Of a stretch of DNA of 64,000 nucleotides, positions 55,853 to 64,000 are shown in pieces (positions within the stretch are counted from its first letter, which is position 1; each line of letters begins with the position of its first letter). The notes under the pieces are model-generated. The model did not search any database and was not told the DNA's origin. It saw only the letters and a program-made list of their open reading frames with translations. The stretch is from NCBI RefSeq assembly GCF_040954645.1, contig NC_092805.1:23090741-23154740 (forward strand), written 5' to 3'. The stretch is from Diabrotica undecimpunctata (Eukaryota; Arthropoda; Insecta; Coleoptera; Chrysomelidae). The translations under genes and the position numbers were made by a program.

Positions 55853-56234
55853 ATGTTAAAATCGTTTAATATAAAATTATTTTCTTACCGTTTCCCATTT
55901 TCTATATAAACAAAGTCCTACTCTGTATGTATCTAATGGTCTTCCTGAAATATTATTGTCTCTCTATGAGTAAGTTCTTGTTCCGAATCGAATATGTATC
56001 CCTAAAGATGATTTATACGAGGGTTGATGCTGCTGAATGATGGTTCATGTAATGCAGATTAAGGAAATGAGCTCGAAAGTCAGGAAAATGGGGATAATTG
56101 ATATAATATATTTTTACTTATGAGCAAGAATACCAGACACTAAAATCATTATGGAATATATGTAAATATCAGTATATTAAATTTGAAGATATATGAAAAA
56201 ATATCATAAAAATATTGGGTTACTTATAAAAGAA

Positions 56235-56462
56235 ATTTTTAGTGTTTACTTAAAACAGACAAAATATTTTTAAATGATGAATGAGTTTCACATGGGAGCC
56301 CATTTTAATTAGGTAAAGGAAATCAATAATAAAGTTACTCTAAATATAATTTTTAGTGTTTACTTAAAACAGACAAAATATTTTTAAATGATGAATGAGT
56401 TTCACATGGGAGCCCATTTTAATTAGGTAAAGGAAATAAATAATAAAGTTACTCTATATATA
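56235..56462. repeat. Two tandem copies of a 114-bp unit
   Basis: AGTGTTTACTTAAAACAGAC at 56,241 recurs at 56,355. The units share the whole interval including CACATGGGAGCCCATTTTAA and differ at very few bases. Confidence 0.92.
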
Positions 56463-56566
56463 ATATAATAATAAACTTCCTTTAAATATTAATTAAAGGT
56501 GCACAATTATTAAGAATATATAAATATTTTACATACATGCCGATACAAGGAATGTAGTTATACTTA

Positions 56567-56604
56567 CGTAAGAAGAGCCTTAGTTTTCTAAGGCTCTTCT
56601 TACG
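56567..56604. repeat. Perfect 17-bp hairpin
   Basis: CGTAAGAAGAGCCTTAG (56,567-56,583), loop TTTT, then CTAAGGCTCTTCTTACG (56,588-56,604). No T-run follows, and as this is a eukaryote, terminator is not a sensible call. Confidence 0.9.
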
Positions 56605-56995
56605 GGTACAACTCTTTGAGGAATAAGTACCGTACTATTAACACTGAGCCGTGAAGTGAAAGGTGAGGTTCTCGGTTGGATGATTCAGAATATTATGCAA
56701 ATCATTTTTAAAATATTAAAAATGTTGTTTGTGACCTGCCTGAAGATAGAAAAAAAATTTGACTTATTTAAAGAGTAATTTTAATTTGATGGGTGACACA
56801 ATAAAATCCCTCGAGAAACAAGAAGGGACATTATATGACCCCATTAAAATAGTTAAAAAGTTTGAAGAGGTAATTGATATTATTCCTGGAATAACTAACT
56901 TCTTTGGTATTGGTAGAAAGTACTGGTAAAGACTTACAAATATGGAAGAAACGAGACTTTCTCTTATTCCAAACCATCTCATCATTGTATCTTAT
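56605..56995. other. No gene seen
   Basis: A plus-strand segment at 56,790-57,000 reads KSLEKQEGTLYDPIKIVKKF with one stop later; no domain recognised. Confidence 0.3.
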
Positions 56996-57833
56996 TCTAT
57001 TCATAGCAGCTCGAAATAAATCAGTTGACGTTAGATCTATTTCCTCCTAATATTGGTTAACCAGGATATACACCTTCGTCCAGATCCTCTCCTACCCTGT
57101 AGAATTAACTGTAGAAATCAATATTTATTATTACATATGATGTAGCCAAAGTAAGCCAATTTTTATGTTAATAACATTTGTCTTTTCTTAATCTCTGTAC
57201 AATAGTCATGTTAGTTGTGTGCTATTTATAAGAGACCCTTAACATATGTCGATAATACCACATTTCAAATTCCTCTAAACATTTTATAGTATCTTCTGTA
57301 AGACTCCAGCTTTCTACTTCGTAGAGGAGGGTACTAAAAATATCTAAACATTCTTATGCGTATATTGATACTTAAAGATTAGTTGTAGAGGATCTTCCTA
57401 AGACCATTAAAAGAGCTTCTTGTTTTTTCAATAGAAATTTGTATTTCGTAGCTATGATCCCAGGTATTCTTAATATTGCAACCTATATGACATATTTTCT
57501 CCACTCTTTTTAACGATGTATCGTTTATTGTAATTTAAGCGTTTATACTTGGTTTAACCTTATCCATCATCCTTTGAAGCCCCTATGCACTATCTGCCAG
57601 CAATACTGTATCGTCTGCAAATCTAATATTATTTTAAAGTTGGCCATTTAGCGCAATACTATCTTACGATTCGTCCAAGGCTGCTCTAAAGATGATTTCA
57701 TAGTATATGTTAAATAATGCTGGTGAAAGCATGCAACCTTGTCGAACTCCTTTTTCGACTGTGAAGATCTCTGACAGTTAGTTTATTTTCGAAAGGCACT
57801 GTTGCTTTTTGTTGGAGATGTAGTTTTGAAATT

Positions 57834-57864
57834 GAAGGGGTGGCTGCAATAACCAGGTAGCTCC
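57834..57864 (+). repeat. Left 31-bp terminal inverted repeat
   Basis: Begins GAAGGGGTGGCTGCAATAAC and ends CAGGTAGCTCC; 30 of 31 bases match the right end (T/C at position 25). Confidence 0.95.
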
Positions 57865-58202
57865 GTATTTTAAAATTTGTGGGAAATCGAAAAAAACCTC
57901 CCAAAAATTCAAAATTAGTTTATTTTTTATTATTTTTTTTTCCTGTGGTGAAAGCATGTAAAGAAAAAGTTTTTACGTAGTTTTTGTAAATATTGTAAAT
58001 ATCATATTTTAATAAAATAAAAAAAAATTGGAGCTGCTTTGCCAAAAATATACAAAAAAATAATTTTAGGTTTATTTATATGTTATTTGGATACAAAAAG
58101 TAAAGAAACTAAATAAAATATCCTTATTACATTAATATCAAAATACAAACTAATCAGTGGAATATGAAAACATAAAAAACAGGTAATATTCTTCTTAGGT
58201 TA

Positions 58203-60356
58203 CTAGTGTTCATCTTCAGTTTCGGAAGTTTGGCATTCTTCTGGCTCTACAGGAACAAGTTGTTGGTAGTACCACATTTCAGCCTCGCCAACATACTGTC
58301 TGGCCAATTCCATGACATTTAATAGCTTATCCCTTTTCAAAGGCAACGGTGCATTATAAACCTTATTGTGTACTTGTGGAAAAATCGGTACACAAGATTT
58401 CTTTAAAAGAACGAAATCCTCAGTCACAAAACCATTCGCTGACTCTGAGCACGTAACAATCTCTCTATGTGTATCACTAAATTCGATAACTTTATATTTC
58501 GATATGGTAAATTTTGCACCAAAACTATTTTTAATATTGCTTTTCTTAAAAAATGGCTCAAGAACTTCTTTATAGTTTAGAATCATATCTTGTTTAACAG
58601 TTTTCACAATAAACTTCTTACTGGTATTTGCTATCATGCGACTCCATTCCTCTGGCAGATAAACTCTTTCTTTCTTTCTTTTTTCTTTTTCCACCAGAGC
58701 AAACGACCTGTCGCAGGGCAAAAAACTATGCCCAGGTTCGGGATAACGATGTCTTATTCTCTTGAATCTTCCATGCAATAGAAGAGATTGCCAAAAGTGA
58801 ACAAGAACGGAGTTCTTGTTCTGCGCAGCGCAGTTGTCACTATAAACGTAAAGGGTTGTTACCTGAGGATCAATGTAGTTATTAATAAAATCGTGTAAGC
58901 AACTTATCACTTCATTTGGAGATTTCCGACCCGTTATTTCATCGAAAACATAAAAGTAACTCTTCGAAACGCTGCCCTTATGGATACAAAATGGATAAAA
59001 CCACAACTGGCGCTTGTAGAACACGTCACCAGAAGGAACATGTGGCAGGGGCATGTTTTGTTCAAAATCAAATGACATGACTTCAACTCTGGGATCTTCC
59101 TTAGCCAAAGCAGTTTTCTCTGTTAAATCTTTATAGAAAGTATCAGCTTTAGTCAGGTGCACTTTTTTTTCCACCTTCAATGTGTTTTGAGTTTCATCAT
59201 CTTTGGCACATTTTATTTTATTGTCAAGGATGTCGCAAGTTTTGCAAGTATCTGTTCTAGGGTGGCCAAAGGTTAAATTAAAATTTTCCACAAATACACG
59301 CCGATAATATGTGTATGAAACTTTTGGCTTAAACTCTGGTGTGTCTAATAGATTATGCTGTTCTGGTTCATATTTTTTTAAATACAATCTGTGCATAAGC
59401 CTTAAATTCAGTTCGGATGAAAGATATCTTCTGTTTAGGTTATCATTTCTGCTATAATGGCTTTTTCTTCTTGGAAAGCTATTTATATGATCCTCAATGG
59501 ACTTGATAATTTGATCTGGGATTTTATTTGGTCTAGTTTCATGGCGCCCTCGCATGTCTTTCGGACCTACTATCTGTGAAGCCATATGAGTCGCTATTCT
59601 CTCCACCCTGCTTTTCGTTATTGCGTGAATGTTCATAAATGCCGTTTTACACACTTTTTTCTCAAATATGCCTCTCTTTATTTTATATAAAAACGTTTGG
59701 CCTCTTGGAACACCACCACCTCCTTTCGGTCGCCTTCTGTCAACGTTTCTCGTCTGTATTAAACCACCTGAAAAAAAGAACAGAAAATCAATATTTCGTA
59801 AAAATCATTATTTGCCGTCCGTACCAACAGGTATGGAAGGCTATTGGAATCGTCATTTATTTGTTTAAATATCAAATAAACCTCGGAACCGAAATCTGCA
59901 TACCCAAGAACCTATGAAACGATATATAACTAATACGTGCTTTCAGGCGCCAATAATTTTATCCTTACCTAAATAGATATCTTGTTGCTCTTTATCACCT
60001 ATTTCATAAAAAGACGTGACAATTTTATCAAGAGTTTCTTCGCTTATGCCTTCAAAACATTTGAACCGGCACTGGCATGGACCTCCTCTACTTCGTCTTT
60101 CCACTATGTTTCCTTTAACATTAATGTACTCTTCACCTTTAGATCTTCTTAATTTTCTCTGGTTTCGCTTCCACATATTCGGCTCCCTGCTCCTCTTTTT
60201 CGATTTTTTATTTTCAACCAGTCCAGACGTAGTGGCAACATTGCTTGCAGCAACTTCGTTTACAGCATTCTCCTCACTTGATTCGGAATCAGGAATGAAA
60301 TCCGATGACGAATCTTGAAACGGTTCACTTTCACTTGAACTGAGTTCACTTGCCAT
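58203..60356 (-). CDS. Two-exon transposase-like protein, 650 residues, unknown family
   Basis: Exon 1 is 60,356-59,969, intron 59,968-59,768 (201 bp; donor TTTAG|GTAAGG, acceptor TTTTTTTCAG|GT), exon 2 is 59,767-58,203. The phase matches: 388 + 1,565 nt give 650 codons and a stop. The N-terminus is acidic/Ser-rich (1-48), then basic (KKSKKRSREPNMWKRNQRK). A PCQCRFKC cluster (Cys94, 96, 100) follows, then a helical region, basic PRRKSHYSRNDNLNRRYL, and Cys304-x2-Cys307-x8-Cys316. The C-terminal half looks like an RNase-H fold: Asp363 in MSFDFEQNMPLPHVP, FYKRQLWFYPFCIH, YFYVFDEITGR, Asp440 in YVYSDNCAAQNKN, then PEPGHSFLPCDRSFALVEKE with Asp482 and Glu489. Asp363, Asp440 and Asp482/Glu489 are my candidate catalytic residues. 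Related cysteine and SDxCxxQN proteins are multi-copy in insects and may fall in a domain of unknown function (possibly DUF7869, unchecked). Role as transposase is inferred from its place between terminal repeats. Confidence 0.85.
59768..59968 (-). other. Intron of the 650-residue gene
   Basis: 201 bp. Begins GTAAGGATAAA, ends CTGTTCTTTTTTTCAG. Ignoring it puts a stop after KDKIIGA; splicing joins the codon Gly130 (G|GT) and keeps exon 2 open from its first base. Confidence 0.85.
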
Positions 60357-60693
60357 TTCAAATATAAATAATACTAAATTTTATTCACTACGAATCGTAA
60401 GAAAAGTATGTATCTATGTATAACAACACGTCGATCTGAACTAAACTAAAACACAACGAGCACCTGCGCTTGCCCGACTAAACGAGTAAGTAACTAGTTC
60501 ACGGCGGCGCATGGGAAAATGAACAGGACCGTATTACAAACTGTTTAGAAATAGAATAATATTAAAATTATTGTATTATTACATAAAATTCAATAGAAAC
60601 TAAACAAATACATGAAGGAATCAAACTTATTTTTTATATTCCATGCATATTTTTATATCTTTTCTATTATATTATTTTGCCAACAGTTAAGTG

Positions 60694-60730
60694 CAAGAAC
60701 CAGGCAGCTCCAGGAGCTGCCCGGTTCTTG
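60694..60730. repeat. Subterminal palindrome carrying the terminal-repeat core
   Basis: CAAGAACCAGGCAGCTCC then AGGAGCTGCCCGGTTCTTG: a 37-bp imperfect palindrome whose arms contain CCAGGCAGCTCC, the inner part of the right terminal repeat. AGGTAGCTCC (60,747-60,756) and GGAGCTGC (58,030-58,037) are further copies. Candidate protein-binding sites. Confidence 0.85.
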
Positions 60731-60870
60731 CTACAAACCGAAAGCAAGGTAGCTCCAAATATCGTTGCCAGTTATGTGCCGTTATTAAGAGATACCCGTT
60801 TGTTGCAGGGAACGATCGGCCGATTTTTGTTAAGAGTAAGTCACTGAAAATCTCATTTTCGTAAAAAAGT

Positions 60871-60901
60871 GGAGCTGCCTGGTTATTGCAGCCACCCCTT
60901 C
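60871..60901 (-). repeat. Right 31-bp terminal inverted repeat
   Basis: Read from outside it begins GAAGGGGTGGCTGCAATAAC and ends CAGGCAGCTCC. Confidence 0.95.
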
Positions 60902-61018
60902 AATTAGTCTTATATCCTTACCATCGAGTCATTCTTGCTTCTTTTTTTTTATTTAAGATTCTCATGCGAAAGTATGGTAATCGATGTCTTTATCTGGCGT
61001 TAAAATCGCCCATGATAA

Positions 61019-62135
61019 TACACTGAGGTGCAAAATTAACCGGACACTCAGACTTGTTAATTTTTTGTTGATTTTTAGATTTAATTTGTTTAAATTGTAT
61101 TTTATGCCTTATTAGCGATAACTTTTTTTCTTGTTTGAACCTGTTTAAATGTTTTGTGCTAACAACATCTTTAAACATACGTTTTGTTATTAATGTGAAA
61201 TAGTGGCTTAGTATTAATTTAAGTTTATTGTGGTACTGTGCCTGATTATAAGTTCGGCTATAGGTTTTTGTATTGTCTCCTGTTTAAAACTTGCATTAAA
61301 AAAATTATGACACCAGAAGAAGTAGCACAAGCTGTTGCTTTACAGGATAATCGGCAGAGAATTTGTTACATCGCAAATGCTTTAGGAATTGCTTTAGGAA
61401 TTTCTCAAAGTACAATGTTCAATGCGATACAAAGATTTCAGGAAATAGGACAGTACACCAGGAGGCCAGGTCAAGGTAGACGAAGAACCACAAGTCAAGT
61501 TGGAGATGGCTTTCTTAGGTTACAAACATTACGCGATCGTACATTATCAGTACCAGTACTATTTAAACGATCTATTGATGTCATAGAAACACAGTTTCCG
61601 TTTATACCGTTCAAAGACGCTTTAATGAATATGGATTAAGGTCCAGAGTACCTGTCGCGGGACCTCTATTAACAGAGCTTATCGGAGACAACGTTTACAC
61701 TTCGCTCGAGAACATCTTAATTGGGGTGTTGACGATTGGAGTGCTTTGCTTTTCACGGATGAATCAAGATTTAACAGATACTCATCAGATGGGCGACCTA
61801 GGATATGGAGAAGAGGTGGAGGTAGTATAATGGTATGGGCAGGTATTTTCTTAGAGGCTCATACAGAACTTGTTACACGGGGGAAATTTGAACGCTCAAC
61901 GATATATTCAGCAATATTTGAAAGATCATGTAGTGCCATTTGCCCGATTTGTTGAAGAAAACTTTCTTATGATGCAAGATAATGCTCGTCTTCACATCGC
62001 AAGAATAACACGGGATTACTTGGATGAAGTTGGGATTCGTTTATTACCATGGCCCCCAAGGAGTGCAGACTTAAATCCAATAGAGCAGTTTTTAGCAAAA
62101 ATCTGAGGGTCCGGTTAATTTTGCACCCCAGTGTA
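61019..62135 (+). mobile_element. Tc1/mariner element with 32-bp terminal repeats
   Basis: Body 61,021-62,133, flanked by TA at 61,019-61,020 and 62,134-62,135. The left end starts CACTGAGGTGCAAAATTAAC, the right (inverted) CACTGGGGTGCAAAATTAAC, with two mismatches in 32 bp. Removing it with one TA restores ALTIIMGDFNAR of the host non-LTR endonuclease. It carries one damaged transposase gene and lacks sequence between that gene's catalytic Glu and the right end, so it is an internally deleted copy. Confidence 0.93.
61307..62105 (+). pseudogene. Tc1/mariner-type transposase, frameshifted, C-terminus deleted
   Basis: ATG at 61,307 begins MTPEEVAQAVALQDNRQRIC. The helix-turn-helix part includes LGISQSTMFNAIQRFQEIGQ and a GRPR-like hook (RRPGQGRRRTTSQ). 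The catalytic part is split: LLFTDESRFNRYSSDGRPRI with the first Asp at about 61,758, GGSIMVWAGI, then in another frame FLMMQDNARLHIARITRDYL with the second Asp and SADLNPIEQFLAKI with the Glu, 34 residues apart (DD34E). At least two frameshifts. The protein stops right after the Glu and runs into the right terminal repeat, so about 50 C-terminal residues are gone. Not functional. Confidence 0.88.
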
Positions 62136-62240
62136 GTTAGTGCATGATTTTTTGACAGCTTTAGAGAGTCTTCTAGAGTCTCATAGAGCTTTCCAGAATA
62201 TAAAACTATTTTAAGTGATAGAAGATAAAATTTTACAACT

Positions 62241-63279
62241 GAACATTTAAACTAATATTTGGTTATTGATTAATAATTTTAAAAAAGTTAAATAAATTTT
62301 GCATTTATTTAAAACTATTTTAAAATTCTGTCTGTTTGTGCATATTTATTGCTTTTTTTTCAGGTGAAATTTTATGCTTATAGGGTTATTTCAACTTTTT
62401 TATGCTGTTTAATCCAGACTCTATTTATCACAATTAACAACATACGCATAACCTTTTCATGGTATATTTATTTATAAACATTTTACTTAATATTAAAGAG
62501 GTGTATGCATTTAAAATACACTTCCTCTAACGTTATTGACAAAAAGTGGGTGTAGCTACACCTATTAACGATTTCTCCATTAATTATTATCTTGTTTTGT
62601 TAAACCAAACAATGAACTGTTGTTGATTCTCGTTATATCGAATGGGTGGGTTGTATAAAACGCGTGTTTATATATTAATAACGTCTAATCGTTCGCGTGA
62701 ATAAGCCCTGTCGCCAAACATGCAACCTTTGCATACATTCACTCATATAGGAACCCGCTTATACGTCCACATATGTCAGTTGACCACCGACAGCTATAAA
62801 TCATTTTTGGATTTTGTTTCTTTTTCTTTCTTTGTATCCAATAAAATATTATTTGGTGGAGACGGCTTCACATTATTTTATTACCGTTTTATCACAATTA
62901 TGATTTTAATTTTATTGAACTTTAAACCAATAATAAAAAAGAAAAATATAGACACGCTTTCTAATGAAAAATACTTATAAAATTAGGGTAAACTGGTTTA
63001 AAATGACAAAATTTTAATATTTTTTTATAAACGTTAATAAATATGAATATTTGTCTTTCAAAATGTGAATAATTTTTATCACAAATTAATAAGGATAAAG
63101 TTACCTTCGCGTCTCCGGGAAAATTTTCCAAACGCCTTATTCCGTTCCGAACTAACTACAACAGTTTTCTTAATAATTTTTACACTCAAAATTTTCGTGG
63201 AAGGGAAACTATGATTAAGTTGTTATTGGTTGGTCATATCTTATACAGACAAGACAAGTTTAAACAATGCGTCACATAA
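62241..63279. other. No gene seen
   Basis: AT-rich DNA. The 86-residue frame at 62,720-62,980 is hydrophobic and lacks known motifs. Confidence 0.4.
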
Positions 63280-63690
63280 TCTCAAGATAGAAATACAACG
63301 TATCAAGAATGAATCGATTGGGACATACTTTAGCGAGTTAATAGCTGAAAAAAGTAGTGAGTATTCTCTCCGGAAAGCTACCAAACGGCTCAAAATATAA
63401 AACACCAATTAGAAACACTAATGGAAGCTGGGCTCGAACCAATACTCAAAAAGCCAGCCGCTTTGTCTTTCAAAATTATATGAAGAGATCCTAATAAAAA
63501 GACTAAAGATCATCATCGAAGAAAAGATACTAATCCCACCACATCAGTTTGGCTTTAGCGAAAGTTAAATTTGTTGAGTTATCTTCCTGTATGTAGCCCA
63601 AGCCTTCAAAAAGCTATGGCATCAAGGCCTTATGCATAAATTAAATAGAGCAATACCTAGATAGTATTCACAATCACTAAAGCAGGAGAA
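63280..63690 (+). pseudogene. Jockey-like reverse transcriptase fragment
   Basis: Plus-strand frames: SSEYSLRKATKRLKYKTPIR then NTNGSWARTNTQKASRF (the pre-RT segment typical of jockey ORF2), then LLKRLKIIIEEKILIPPHQF followed by GFS (entry region of the RT) and VAQAFKKLWHQGLMHKLNRA (the D/A-AFD.VWH.GL.HKL motif with its Asp lost). Two frameshifts; the palm YADD region is absent. Confidence 0.75.
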
Positions 63691-64000
63691 TACCTACACA
63701 GAGTTAACACATTCAAGTCCGCCACCGACTCTCCGGCGTTCACCCGACTTCCGCAAAAACGCCGCGACTGCCCGAGACGCGTTTGTGTATACACCTAATA
63801 AAATCGTCTATTAATTTGTACGACTAGTTTGGATCGCTTAATGATTTAAGGAGGACTTTTTGATAGTAGTTCGTCTGCCATCTGTTGGGTTTGGTTTTGG
63901 ATTGTTTATAGTTTGTACTTATTTAAGCTGCTTTTTGTTCGATTGGTAAGTCTGGGTGTATTTATGATTAATTAATAATTAATTATTATACTAATTAACT
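63691..64000. other. No gene seen
   Basis: Contains a short GC-rich block (63,720-63,785) of unknown nature, then AT-rich DNA to the window end. Confidence 0.35.

Larger units (their letters stand above)
57830..60905 (-). mobile_element. Complete DNA transposon of unassigned superfamily
   Basis: Element body 57,834-60,901 (3,068 bp), flanked by AATT at 57,830-57,833 and 60,902-60,905. The terminal inverted repeats are 31 bp with one mismatch. The host RT frame is restored (KDIRLISKLHLQ) if the body plus one AATT is removed, so AATT is a real 4-bp target duplication. The single gene is on the minus strand in two exons and is intact. GGAGCTGC-type words recur inside both ends. No other gene. 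I know no superfamily with this combination of protein and ends; it may match an insect repeat class I do not recall. Confidence 0.9.
56996..62240 (-). mobile_element. Old non-LTR retrotransposon hosting two later insertions
   Basis: Minus-strand remnant in three blocks. 62,136-62,240: KLYETLEDSLKLSKNHALT. 60,906-61,018: continuing IIMGDFNAR, the AP-endonuclease motif, then after a deletion DGKDIRLI. 56,996-57,829: ISKLHLQQKATVPFENKLTV, a decayed VRQGC...LSP region, RFADDTVLLADS-like sequence at about 57,610 (FADD) and a thumb with YRRYVKGSL-like frames. Reading continues across both insertion points once the inserts are removed, fixing their target sites. Many stops; dead copy. Confidence 0.8.

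Noticed and set aside
56567..56604. Rho-independent terminator
   Set aside because: Perfect hairpin, but the organism is a eukaryote and no T-run follows.
62720..62980. 86-residue hydrophobic frame as a membrane protein
   Set aside because: Composition follows local AT richness; no supporting context.

Overview
This 64 kb window is AT-rich and eukaryotic, almost certainly from an insect genome; the mix of retroelement families would fit a large beetle genome, but that is inference. I recognise no host single-copy gene. Nearly every coding signal belongs to a mobile element: non-LTR retrotransposons (jockey/R1-like, RTE-like and others), a Penelope-like reverse transcriptase, one almost complete Ty3/Gypsy element, Tc1/mariner, DD82E, piggyBac, pogo and Crypton-type DNA elements, foldback elements and AT microsatellites.

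Layout. 1-16 kb: non-LTR fragments on both strands around one intact Tc1-like transposase (2208-3224). 16.4-21.4 kb: an old piggyBac whose N- and C-terminal coding parts are pushed apart by a tandem repeat and a decayed DD82E transposase. 21.8-28 kb: a 5'-truncated non-LTR copy with clear target duplications, a decayed relative of the 58-60 kb transposon protein, and AT repeats. 28,569-34,957: a Gypsy element on the minus strand with two nearly identical 428-bp LTRs; its gag starts with a SAP domain and its pol ends with a macrodomain resembling TARG1/OARD1 followed by a CCCH zinc finger. 35-43.7 kb: non-LTR fragments, an internally deleted pogo element with terminal repeats, and a Crypton tyrosine-recombinase remnant. 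44.5-57 kb: a foldback element, more non-LTR fragments and several tandem duplications.

The best candidate for an undescribed system is at 57,834-60,901. This 3,068-bp DNA transposon has 31-bp terminal inverted repeats (30/31 identical), a 4-bp AATT target duplication and a subterminal palindrome built from the terminal-repeat core. It carries one intact two-exon gene for a 650-residue protein with Asp/Glu motifs arranged like an RNase-H-fold transposase. I cannot place it in any transposase superfamily I know. It sits in a non-LTR element whose reading frame restores the empty site. A Tc1/mariner element with 32-bp terminal repeats sits in the same host element, so the 57-62.2 kb block is three nested layers.

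Most elements here are dead. Open reading frames that look intact are the Tc1-like transposase, the 650-residue gene and, apart from one frameshift, the Gypsy pol.
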